Source: an uncultured Eubacteriales bacterium (GTDB lineage: Bacteria; Bacillota; Clostridia; Oscillospirales; Oscillospiraceae). Taken from it: a stretch of DNA of 9,890 nucleotides. This document shows positions 1-5,871 of this stretch, one piece after another. Every line of letters starts with the position of its first letter. Within the stretch, counting starts at the first letter, position 1. Below the pieces are notes generated by a model. The model worked only from the letters and a program-made list of their open reading frames with translations. It did no database searches and was not told where the DNA came from. Both the position numbers and the translations under genes were made by a program. The stretch spans positions 1-9,890 of the forward strand of contig URQY01000048.1 in assembly GCA_900550165.1 (NCBI GenBank), in the 5' to 3' direction.

Positions 1-1374
1 CCGTTCGTCCTCTCCATTCTTTCTCATGCAGGACGAAAGCATCTTGTAGGATGCCGTGTTTTCCTTGAAGCACTTGGCAACGATATGGCCCAGATGACGC
101 TGATAAAGGCCCCATTCGGCCACGGCGCGGAATGCTTCGACACCGTAGCCCTGTCCGCCGTATTCCGGCGCGATGCGGCAGCCCTCCTCCGCGCCGCCCT
201 TACCGTCGAAATGGTAGAGCAACACCTCGCCGATACACTTGCCGTCCAAGCGGATGGCAAAGTTGACGGCGCGCTTTTTGGCGAAATCCTCGCGCACCAC
301 GTCGAGGAAATAGGTATTCAGATCTTCGCCCTTCCAGTCGGTGCGGTAATCGTAGCCCCACCACTTGTTGCGCTCGTCATCGAGGCAGAGGGCGTTGTAG
401 GCGTCGCGGTCCGCGTCCGTGAAGGCAGAAATGGTCAACCGCTCCGTCCTGAGCGTCGGGATCTTATCCAGATCCTCCAGCTCATTTTTCACGTCAAAGC
501 AGTATTTTTCCGCCAGCTCACACGGCAAATACTGGAGCTTCGAGGTGCGAAGGCCGCGGTCGCCCGCGTCGTCCTCGCGATTGAGATACCGGATGCCGTC
601 CACGGCGTAACAGCGGGCAAACTCCTGCACCGTCGCAGGATAAACGCCCTCGTAGCCGTAGAGCGCTTTCTCGATGTGCACGTGCAGCGTCTCGCCGCAG
701 CGCTCGGCCATCGCAATAGAAATGAGGCGTCCTTCATACTCCATGCCGCCGACATAGAGCCACGACACCCCTGTCAGGCGCAGCATCGTCTTGGCAAGCG
801 CCAGCTCGTTCTTTGCAGACGCCGAGGTCTTTTCAAATACCTCCGTGTAGTCCTGCCAGAAGCGCTCGATCAACGGCAGGTCTGCCTTTCCCAGCGGGCG
901 GAACTGCGCCTCGGGATAGAGCTTGCGGAATTTGTTGACGTGGTTGCGCTGGCCGCTGTAGTGGCGGCCGGGGAACTCGCGCAGATCGTTCGCCTCATAG
1001 AGATAGTCGCGCCAGGAGCGCGGATTGTCGAGATGGAAGTGCGGGTAGCGCAGCAGCAGTCCCGCCGCCTTCTCGCGCGGAACGACGGAAAGCTCCAGCG
1101 GGATTCCCTGCTCCACGCAGTAATCCTCAATGGCGCAGAGCGCGGCCTCCTCGTCGCCGTCCGGCCCCGGCACGGGATAGTCGAAGCAGAGCTTGCCGTC
1201 GATGCAGTTCTTTACGATCAGGCAGCCGGCAGCCTCGGCGTACTGCGGGTGCAGATGCCCGCGCCACATCAGCTTGACGAGCGCGGAATACTCGCATAAT
1301 TGGTAGTTACAGTCCTTATAGTAGCGGCGCAGGCGCGAAAGGTCGCGCTGCGCAACGGGCTTAAAAGTCAGCAT
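1..1374 (-). CDS. DUF2156 (LPG-synthase C-terminal-like) + GNAT acetyltransferase fusion, C-terminus cut by window edge
   Basis: The minus-strand frame is open from an ATG at 1374 to base 1, giving 458 codons without a stop. Residues about 15-295 resemble DUF2156, the phosphatidylglycerol lysyltransferase C-terminal fold, itself GNAT-like: the start (MLTFKPVAQRDLSRLRRYY), CLIVKN, and HYSGQRNHVNKFRK. From about residue 305 a second, RimJ/RimL-type GNAT domain begins at LRTERLTI and carries the acetyl-CoA loop motif APEYGGQGYGVEAF and the late motif NTASYKML. The end is missing, but GNAT domains normally stop soon after that motif, so perhaps only 10-20 residues are lost. GGAG lies 12 bases before the ATG, a rather long spacing. 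It follows the LysR gene by 72 bases and is probably co-transcribed with it. The substrate is unknown; transfer of an aminoacyl or acetyl group is inferred from family only. The long plus-strand open frame over it has no domain. Confidence 0.85.
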   Translation of the reverse strand, partial: MLTFKPVAQRDLSRLRRYYKDCNYQLCEYSALVKLMWRGHLHPQYAEAAGCLIVKNCIDGKLCFDYPVPGPDGDEEAALCAIEDYCVEQGIPLELSVVPREKAAGLLLRYPHFHLDNPRSWRDYLYEANDLREFPGRHYSGQRNHVNKFRKLYPEAQFRPLGKADLPLIERFWQDYTEVFEKTSASAKNELALAKTMLRLTGVSWLYVGGMEYEGRLISIAMAERCGETLHVHIEKALYGYEGVYPATVQEFARCYAVDGIRYLNREDDAGDRGLRTSKLQYLPCELAEKYCFDVKNELEDLDKIPTLRTERLTISAFTDADRDAYNALCLDDERNKWWGYDYRTDWKGEDLNTYFLDVVREDFAKKRAVNFAIRLDGKCIGEVLLYHFDGKGGAEEGCRIAPEYGGQGYGVEAFRAVAEWGLYQRHLGHIVAKCFKENTASYKMLSSCMRKNGEDER

Positions 1375-1446
1375 AAAAAAGCAGTTCTCCTTTTTGTGTC
1401 GTACCGACTATTTTACCCGCTTTTCCGCCGCGATACAAGTCTTTTT

Positions 1447-2334
1447 TCAATTCGGCTCCAGCTCGGTCAAAACCTCCTGCGCGCACTGAAGGAACTGCTG
1501 CAGCGAGGGCTGCGTGCTCTCCCCCGCGCGGATAGCCATACCGAGTTCGCGCGCACTCGACGGCTCGACCGGCACGAGCAGAACGCTGTCGCCGCGGCCG
1601 CGCAGCGTCAGCTCTGTCATCATGCTCACGCCGAGGCCATGCTCGACCATGCTGATGACCGTGGGGTCATCCACAGCCGTCGGCAGGATGTGCGGCTTGA
1701 CGCCTACGCGGTTGAAGATGCGCATAATGTCCTTGTCGAAGCCCTGCGCAGGCATGATAAAATCGCGCCCGTCGAACTCTGCGAGCGGATAGCCCGTGCG
1801 ACCGTCGATGGGATAATCCTTCGGCAGCACGGCGTACATCGGATCGTCGCGCAGGTGGATCCACTCGTAGCCGCTCTCCTCTTCCTGACGGCTGACGAAG
1901 ATAACGTCCATCTTTCCCTGCGCAAGCAGCTCATAGGGGCTGCGGATATGGTCAGCCATACGGATATCCACATCCACATCGGGCCGCTCCTCGCGGAAGC
2001 GGCGGATGATGCTCGGCAGCCAGTGCATTGCCATGCTTGCAAACGCGCTGACGCGGATGATCTCGCTGCGCGAGGCCGCAACCTGTGCAATGGTGCTGTC
2101 GAGGCGCGCGTTGGCCTGCAAAAATTCACGGATAGCGGGCGCTACGCGCTCCCCTTCCTTGGTAAGGCGCACGCCGCCGCGCCCGCGCTCAAGCAGCGTG
2201 AAGCCAACTTCACGCTCGAGGGAATTCATCATATGCGTCAGGCCGGACTGCGTGTAGCCCATCACCTCCGCCGCTTTGGTAAAGCTGCCGAGGTCTACCG
2301 CCATCAGCAGCGCTTCTAACTTTTTGCTTTCCAT
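1447..2334 (-). CDS. LysR-family transcriptional regulator
   Basis: A 295-residue protein of usual LysR length. Residues 1-60 form the winged HTH (MESKKLEALLMAVDLGSF, then FTKAAEVMGYTQSGLTHMM as the helix-turn-helix, then LEREVGFTLLERG). The rest is the periplasmic-binding-like effector domain, including MDVIFVSRQEEE and VEHGLGVSMMTELTL. The start at 2334 is chosen over an ATG eight codons upstream because AGGAAAGG sits 8 bases before it, while the upstream ATG has no ribosome site. A good promoter lies just upstream. It is divergent from the polysaccharide deacetylase and is followed in the same direction by the DUF2156-GNAT gene, so either neighbour could be its target. The effector cannot be told from sequence. 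Confidence 0.93.
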   Translation of the reverse strand: MESKKLEALLMAVDLGSFTKAAEVMGYTQSGLTHMMNSLEREVGFTLLERGRGGVRLTKEGERVAPAIREFLQANARLDSTIAQVAASRSEIIRVSAFASMAMHWLPSIIRRFREERPDVDVDIRMADHIRSPYELLAQGKMDVIFVSRQEEESGYEWIHLRDDPMYAVLPKDYPIDGRTGYPLAEFDGRDFIMPAQGFDKDIMRIFNRVGVKPHILPTAVDDPTVISMVEHGLGVSMMTELTLRGRGDSVLLVPVEPSSARELGMAIRAGESTQPSLQQFLQCAQEVLTELEPN

Positions 2335-2371
2335 AGGATATTCCTTTCCTATTAGCATTTATCATGTTTTT

Positions 2372-2400
2372 ATTATAATATATCCTTACACCGTATGCAA
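2372..2400 (-). promoter_or_regulatory. sigma-70 promoter of the LysR gene
   Basis: On the minus strand TTGCAT (2395-2400) and a perfect TATAAT (2372-2377) are separated by exactly 17 bases. Transcription should begin about 30 bases before the LysR ATG at 2334. The surrounding AT-rich stretch contrasts with the GC-rich genes. LysR proteins often bind such divergent intergenic DNA, but no single T-N11-A box stands out. Confidence 0.8.
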
Positions 2401-2509
2401 GCGGAATTCTCATTTTCAAGCCCTTTTCTTAAACTTTTTCCGTCATCTGTCATACAGGTCGGTCTTTTTTGTCCGTCCGCTGCGTAAAATAGAGCTTGAG
2501 GTGATGATC

Positions 2510-3232
2510 TTGAAACGATACCGCGCGCTGTTGCTGCTTCTGCTGCTCACTTCTCTTGCGCTTTTCTTTGCCTGCACCAAAAGTGGTCAGGCTGTAGCCG
2601 TGTCAGCCCCCGCGGAAATGCGCCGCTGCATCGCATTGACGTTTGACGACGGCCCCTCTCCGCAAACGACCGCTGCGCTGCTCGACGGTCTCAAAGAACG
2701 CGGCGCGCACGCGACCTTTTTTCTCATCGGCGAACAGATCCGCGGCAATGAGGACCTTGTGCGCCGCATGAAGGACGAGGGCCATCAGGTCGGCAATCAC
2801 AGCTTTACCCACGTGCGGCTCGATGCCGCCGACGACTCGGCGCTCACGGAGATCCGGCAAACCGACAGCGCGCTGCGCGCCATCCTCGGCGACGGCGTCT
2901 ATTGGCTGCGTCCGCCCTGGGGCTTTTCGAGCGACGCGCTCAAGGCCGCCGTCACCGTCCCCATGGTCTATTGGTCCATGGACACGATGGATTGGAGCGT
3001 GCGCAACCGCGATCTCGTCGCCTATGAGATCACGCACGACGCGCAGCCCGGCGACATCGTCCTCCTCCACGATCCGTATGAGACCAGCGTCGAGGCCGCG
3101 CTCCAGGCCATCGACGTGCTCAGCGCGCAGGGCTATGAATTTGTCACGCTCGAAGAGCTTTTTGATTGCCTCGGCGTCACGCCGGAGGCAGGACATCTCT
3201 ATCTGCGCCCCGACGAAGAGGTCCCGTGGTGA
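2510..3232 (+). CDS. polysaccharide deacetylase (NodB homology domain), membrane-anchored or lipoprotein
   Basis: This is a metal-dependent carbohydrate esterase 4 family enzyme, likely acting on peptidoglycan or another N-acetylated glycan outside the membrane. About 240 residues. Residues 1-22 are an export signal: KRYR, then seven leucines, ending LALFFAC, which could be a lipobox although the residue at -3 is F. All five NodB motifs are present: TFDDGPSP (44-51), HSFTH (97-101), RPPWG, DTMDW and VLLHD, so the catalytic Asp and the Asp-His-His metal site look intact. The start is taken as TTG at 2510 because GAGGTGAT (2498-2505) is an almost ideal ribosome site for it; an ATG at 2504 in the same frame overlaps that site, and choosing it would add two residues. 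Frame-open sequence further upstream crosses the LysR promoter and is not coding. Confidence 0.92.
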   Translation: MKRYRALLLLLLLTSLALFFACTKSGQAVAVSAPAEMRRCIALTFDDGPSPQTTAALLDGLKERGAHATFFLIGEQIRGNEDLVRRMKDEGHQVGNHSFTHVRLDAADDSALTEIRQTDSALRAILGDGVYWLRPPWGFSSDALKAAVTVPMVYWSMDTMDWSVRNRDLVAYEITHDAQPGDIVLLHDPYETSVEAALQAIDVLSAQGYEFVTLEELFDCLGVTPEAGHLYLRPDEEVPW

Positions 3233-3269
3233 TCACTGACAAATTTTTTCAAAAAATCAAAATTAGGGC

Positions 3270-3298
3270 TTGCATTTCCCGGCAAGGTGTGCTATTCT
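3270..3298 (+). promoter_or_regulatory. sigma-70 promoter of tRNA-Pro
   Basis: TTGCAT (3270-3275) and TATTCT (3293-3298) are spaced by 17 bases. Transcription would start near 3305, about 24 bases before the mature tRNA 5' end, giving a short leader for RNase P to remove. The same TTGCAT box is used by the LysR promoter. Confidence 0.72.
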
Positions 3299-3328
3299 AT
3301 CAAAGTCAACATGAGCGATATCCCTTAT

Positions 3329-3404
3329 CCGGGTGTGGCGCAGTTGGTAGCGCGCTTGACTGGGGGTCAAGAGGCCGTGAGTTCAAGTCTCGCCACTCGG
3401 ACCA
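3329..3404 (+). tRNA. tRNA-Pro, anticodon GGG, CCA encoded
   Basis: It folds as a full cloverleaf of 76 bases. The acceptor CCGGGTG pairs with CACTCGG with one G-U pair. The D arm is GCGC/GCGC. The anticodon stem CTTGA/TCAAG encloses CTGGGGG, with GGG at 3362-3364. The variable loop is AGGCC, and the T arm is GTGAG-TTCAAGT-CTCGC. Discriminator A and an encoded CCA follow. GGG decodes the CCC/CCU proline codons. The 3' half of such a gene is a usual target for tyrosine integrases, and prophage genes begin just downstream. Confidence 0.96.
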
Positions 3405-3409
3405 ATGGG

Positions 3410-3455
3410 AAAAGCCTTGATAATACTGGAAAAACCAGTGTTATCAAGGCTTTTT
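3410..3455 (+). terminator. bidirectional intrinsic terminator after tRNA-Pro
   Basis: A 16-bp stem (3414-3429 with 3435-3450, one G-U pair) has an AAAAA loop, is preceded by AAAA and followed by TTTTT. It should end the tRNA transcript on the plus strand. Read from the other strand it also has a T tract, so it can stop the prophage operon that converges on the tRNA. Confidence 0.88.
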
Positions 3456-3470
3456 CTTGCTTTTTAAACT

Positions 3471-3532
3471 GCCGGTTGCTCTCGGTTGTTGCCGGTTGTT
3501 GGCGGTTGCATGAACACAGTCACGAACACAGT
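3471..3532. repeat. four CGGTTG repeats at 10-bp spacing plus a GAACACAGT direct repeat, possible att arm sites
   Basis: CGGTTG occurs at 3473, 3483, 3493 and 3503, each exactly 10 bases apart, within units GCCGGTTGCT, CTCGGTTGTT, GCCGGTTGTT and GGCGGTTGCA. Directly after, GAACACAGT occurs at 3512 and 3524, the second copy running into the stop codon of the neighbouring gene. One-helical-turn spacing puts the sites on the same DNA face. The position between the tRNA and the first prophage gene suggests integrase or excisionase arm binding; this role is inferred. Confidence 0.6.
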
Positions 3533-3843
3533 TACGCGCCGCGATACATGTCCTGCAGGCGTCTGACGTCGGCAGCCTTCTCAATCTGCTTCTCGTGCAG
3601 ATAATTGTAAAGGGACTTCATGCCCTCTGGCGGCTCGCCTTTCTCCTGCCGGTACTTCTGGATCACGGCCTCGACCTCTGCGTGCAGCATGGTCATGTGC
3701 CGCATTTCTTCGCCGGAAAGATCGTAAAACGTCTTCGCCAGTGCCGGACGCTCGTCCTTGTACTTGAGCGCGCATTTCGCGTATTTCTTCGCGTCCTCGA
3801 TCTCTTCGTCGATCATCTCGGATAGTTTTTCAATTAGTTTCAT
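3532..3843 (-). CDS. small ferritin-like (rubrerythrin-like) prophage-edge protein
   Basis: A 103-residue, probably all-helical protein. Helix 1 (about 5-29) is rich in Glu (DEEIEDAKKYAKCAL). Helix 2 contains GEEMRHMTMLHAEVEAV, with E46-x-x-H49, the motif that binds iron in ferritin-like and rubrerythrin folds. At this length it holds about two long helices of the usual four, so a complete di-iron site would need a dimer, or the site may be vestigial. The ribosome site AGGAAG precedes the ATG. It overlaps the end of the upstream 52-residue gene by 14 bases, so the two are translationally linked. It is the last gene before the tRNA. Function is unknown; metal or oxidative-stress roles are only inferred from the motif. 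Confidence 0.8.
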   Translation of the reverse strand: MKLIEKLSEMIDEEIEDAKKYAKCALKYKDERPALAKTFYDLSGEEMRHMTMLHAEVEAVIQKYRQEKGEPPEGMKSLYNYLHEKQIEKAADVRRLQDMYRGA

Positions 3844-3988
3844 TTTCTTCCTCGCTTTCTGTGGTCGGCCTCGGCATCACTTTTTTAATCTCAGCAATCG
3901 CCGCGTCGCCGATCTGATTGCCGATGCTGCGCCCTGTGGGCGTGGCCACCATCGCGCCAAGCAGCATCCCGATCAAGAGCTGCACCAT
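3830..3988 (-). CDS. small hypothetical protein (52 aa) with N-terminal hydrophobic segment
   Basis: The protein starts MVQLLIGMLLGAMVATPTG, a hydrophobic glycine-containing segment that may insert in the membrane. A short helix (IGDAAIAEIKKVM) and a strongly acidic tail with five glutamates follow. The start at 3988 is supported by GAGAGGTG about 5 bases upstream; the longer frame up to 4048 would overlap the upstream gene and lacks such a site. It starts 10 bases after the upstream stop and overlaps the ferritin-like gene by 14 bases, so these three are probably one operon. No family is recognised. Confidence 0.7.
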   Translation of the reverse strand: MVQLLIGMLLGAMVATPTGRSIGNQIGDAAIAEIKKVMPRPTTESEEENETN

Positions 3989-3998
3989 CGTGCACCTC

Positions 3999-4400
3999 TC
4001 AGATCCGCTGCACGCGCAGCGCCACATTATTGACCGTAGCAGCGGCACCGGTGAGCACCAGCGTCAGAGCGGACCCTGCCGCGCAGCACACCTGGCGCAC
4101 CAGCGCGGGGAATGCCAGAACAACGGGCGCACCGGCGGCGCCCGCAGCAGAAGCGGTTGCGCCGGGAACGGCAACGCCGTCCTTGTAGAGCGTCGCCGTG
4201 ACCGTGCCAGCTGCCGTCGGTGCAACGGTGATAGACGTGTCGACGTCGTAGTAGCCTTTGCCGACGATGTTGACGGCATTGCCGTTGAGCGTAATGTCGC
4301 AGCCGTAGCGGCGGATCAGGCTACCGAGGGGGATAACGCCATCGACGGCAACCGCAGTCGGCGTCTGCATGGCGGTGTAAAGAGCGGATTTACAAGACAT
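3999..4400 (-). CDS. prophage protein, likely beta-rich (jelly-roll-like) surface or virion protein
   Basis: A 133-residue protein beginning MSCKSALYTAMQTPTAVAVD. The sequence is Val-, Thr-, Ala- and Gly-rich with alternating hydrophobic residues (ITLNGNAVNIVGKGYYDVD, TVTATLYKDGVAVPG, LTLVLTG, NNVALRVQ), as expected of a beta-sandwich such as a TNF/C1q-like trimer domain. That assignment is inference from pattern. The start at 4400 is fixed by GAAAGGAG with an 8-base spacer; the frame further upstream runs through the terminator at 4417-4449 and is not coding. There is a CC pair in the middle (QVCCAAGS) and a C at position 3. It lies in the edge cassette after the Cys-rich membrane protein. 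Confidence 0.75.
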   Translation of the reverse strand: MSCKSALYTAMQTPTAVAVDGVIPLGSLIRRYGCDITLNGNAVNIVGKGYYDVDTSITVAPTAAGTVTATLYKDGVAVPGATASAAGAAGAPVVLAFPALVRQVCCAAGSALTLVLTGAAATVNNVALRVQRI

Positions 4401-4416
4401 AGTAAAGTCTCCTTTC

Positions 4417-4449
4417 AAAAAAATAAGGGCGAGGGGATAGCCCTCGCCC
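4417..4449 (-). terminator. intrinsic terminator inside the edge cassette
   Basis: On the minus strand a perfect 9-bp stem GGGCGAGGG / CCCTCGCCC with loop CTATC is followed by TTATTTTTTT. It lies after the Cys-rich protein gene and just before the ribosome site of the next gene. Part of the transcripts should stop here, so the three downstream genes are expected at a lower level unless they have their own promoter. Confidence 0.85.
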
Positions 4450-4500
4450 ATTTACCCGGCCAAAGAGGGCCTGAACTGTTTCCGGTTTGGAAATAGTTGC

Positions 4501-5142
4501 TCAGATATTGCCGTTGCAGCAGCCGCTATTGCAGCCGCAGAAGGGGGACGAGCCTGCGTTGTACGTGTAGCCGCTCGGATAGCGGACGACGCCACACATA
4601 CGGTTGTCCATTTCAAGGCTTGCCACCTTGTCGCGGAGAGCCTGCATCTCATTGGCCTGCATCATCGCGCGGGTAGCTTCGCCCTCGGCGTGGATAGCCG
4701 TGGTGATGTCGCAGGTCTGACGATCCATCTGCGCGGACAGATTGGCCGTCGCAAGGCGCTGATCGCAGCAGCAAGACGCAAGCTGGCTCTGGATGCTGTT
4801 GCCGGTCTGCATGATGGTGGTGTTGGTGCCTGCCTGCGCAAGCGCGACCTCCTTGCCGAGCTGACCGATGTTTCCCTGCATCTCATAGCCGAGATTGCAG
4901 ATGCCGTTGCCGATGTTAGTCAGGCGGTCGTTGATCTGGCCGAACTGCTGGCCAAACAGGATTTCCTGCTGGCTTGCAGCCGTAGCATACTGGCCGAATT
5001 CGCCCTGACGGTTCCAGCCGTTTCCGCCGAAGCCAAACATGAACAGGAACAGCACGACGATGAGGAACCAACCGGAGCCCCAGCCGTTGCCGTCGTTATC
5101 GCGGGTCACTGCCGCGAGATCGCTCAAAGAGTAATTGTCTAT
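4501..5142 (-). CDS. Cys-rich coiled-coil membrane protein of the edge cassette; apparent ATA start
   Basis: Conceptual product about 213 residues: a short head (DNYSLSDLAAVTR), one hydrophobic segment at about 25-38 (WFLIVVLFLFMFGF) with Gly/Asn/Trp flanks, a long polar helical region with regular hydrophobic spacing (FGQQFGQINDRLTNIGNG and on) likely to be a coiled coil, a CCC motif in its middle, and a C-terminal Cys cluster (FCGCNSGCCNGNI). No in-frame ATG fits the ribosome site: AAAGGAG (5151-5157) lies 8 bases before ATA at 5140-5142. A TTG at 5160 opens the frame earlier but overlaps that site and has no site of its own. Function is unknown; a surface or virion-associated fibre is possible. 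Confidence 0.78.
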   Translation of the reverse strand: MDNYSLSDLAAVTRDNDGNGWGSGWFLIVVLFLFMFGFGGNGWNRQGEFGQYATAASQQEILFGQQFGQINDRLTNIGNGICNLGYEMQGNIGQLGKEVALAQAGTNTTIMQTGNSIQSQLASCCCDQRLATANLSAQMDRQTCDITTAIHAEGEATRAMMQANEMQALRDKVASLEMDNRMCGVVRYPSGYTYNAGSSPFCGCNSGCCNGNI

Positions 5143-5192
5143 GGGGAACACTCCTTTCAAAATAATTTATCAATAAACCGTGTCGACCCGGC

Positions 5193-5414
5193 TTATTTCA
5201 GGAATTGCATAAAGTCCTTTGCCTGCTGTTGGAGCTGCTGAAACTGCTCCTGCGACATTTTCCCGGACGACAAAAGCCGCTCGATCTCCTGCTGTGCTTT
5301 CTGCGGCGTCATGCCCGCTGCGAATTTGCGAAACTCTGCCATCATCGCAAGGGGATTATTCGGTCTTGCCGCCCTTTGGCTTCCCATCAGGCTTTCCAGC
5401 AACGGATTGTTCAT
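5193..5414 (-). CDS. small helical prophage protein (73 aa)
   Basis: Starts MNNPLLESLMG, is basic and Met-rich in the middle (RPNNPLAMMAEFRKFAAGM) and Gln-rich in the C-terminal helices (SQEQFQQLQQQAKDFMQFL). It is predicted to be fully helical and probably oligomeric or partner-binding. GGAGGG lies 8 bases before the ATG. The first 59 bases overlap the end of the upstream gene in another reading frame, which suggests coupled translation. No named family is recognised. Confidence 0.78.
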   Translation of the reverse strand: MNNPLLESLMGSQRAARPNNPLAMMAEFRKFAAGMTPQKAQQEIERLLSSGKMSQEQFQQLQQQAKDFMQFLK

Positions 5415-5763
5415 TGACGATTCCCTCCAATCTGGTCAGGCGTTCTTCGATACTCGTGAGGCTTGCTGTGCTCTGCGTGGGCTTTGGCTCGTAAGGCGTC
5501 ATCAGATACGGCGTTTTCGACTTGTACCCCGCGTCGTCCGTTTTGACGTACCAGCCGATCAACACATCCGACCGCGAGATATCCATCGCAATCAGTTCAC
5601 TGCGCGGAGCCATCCTGAGCGCGTCCACGCCGTTTTCTCCGTTCACGCGGGTAATTTGACCCGCAAAGCCTTGCATCGCTCCTGCACCGTTCTGTGGGCT
5701 TGCAGGGGCATATCCTGAATAGGGGTTATACCCCATCTGATAAGGGTTGCCGAAATATCCCAT
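5356..5763 (-). CDS. prophage protein with GYFGNPYQ-type N-terminus, first gene of the edge cassette
   Basis: A 135-residue protein. Residues 1-30 are Tyr-, Gly-, Asn- and Pro-rich (MGYFGNPYQMGYNPYSGY), like a flexible assembly or adhesion tail. The middle (ITRVNGENGVDALRMAPRS, then LIAMDISRSDVLIGWYVKTD) looks like a compact small domain. The end is a short coiled-coil helix (LTSIEERLTRLEGIVNEQ) and a Lys/Gly-rich tail. The start at 5763 is well supported by a strong ribosome site, AAGGAGGTG; the longer frame to 5814 is not needed. Proteins with this kind of start are familiar from gut Bacillota phages, but I cannot name a proven function. Confidence 0.8.
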   Translation of the reverse strand: MGYFGNPYQMGYNPYSGYAPASPQNGAGAMQGFAGQITRVNGENGVDALRMAPRSELIAMDISRSDVLIGWYVKTDDAGYKSKTPYLMTPYEPKPTQSTASLTSIEERLTRLEGIVNEQSVAGKPDGKPKGGKTE

Positions 5764-5816
5764 GCGCGCACCTCCTTTTGTCGCCTCAATCATACCGTGG
5801 ATCGCGCCCTGCAAAT

Positions 5817-5842
5817 GGTCATCGTTTGGTCATCGTTTGGTC
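5817..5842. repeat. 11-bp tandem repeat upstream of the edge cassette, possible operator
   Basis: GGTCATCGTTT occurs twice head to tail (5817-5827, 5828-5838) and a third partial copy GGTC follows. The repeat lies 54-79 bases upstream of the cassette's first ATG, between the terminator at 5872-5909 and that gene, where a promoter is expected. On the minus strand TTGACC (5839-5844) could be a -35 box but has no fair -10 at 17 bases; TATGAT at 5789-5794 is a better -10 but has only a weak -35. Confidence 0.5.
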
Positions 5843-5871
5843 AAAAAATATTCCCAAAAGCCCTTTTAGGT

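Noticed and set aside
85..1299. Long plus-strand open frame (404 codons)
   Set aside because: It is antisense to the DUF2156-GNAT gene, has no domain pattern and no ribosome site. It is a GC-rich shadow frame.
1300..2319. Long plus-strand open frame opposite LysR
   Set aside because: The minus-strand LysR protein is clearly recognisable over the same bases; the plus frame shows only His/Arg-rich shadow sequence.
3229..3258. Palindromes GTGATCAC and ATTTTTTCAAAAAAT after the deacetylase, as a terminator
   Set aside because: There is no GC-rich stem followed by a T tract; the AT palindrome alone has weak pairing and a one-base loop. It may simply be AT-rich intergenic DNA before the tRNA promoter.
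3471..3532. Short repeats considered as a CRISPR array
   Set aside because: Repeats are only 6-9 bases with 3-4 base gaps, far too short for CRISPR repeats and spacers, and there are no cas genes.
4401..4451. Upstream ATG at 4451 as start of the beta-rich protein
   Set aside because: That extension is the terminator hairpin and its T tract; the ATG at 4400 has a good ribosome site at the right distance.
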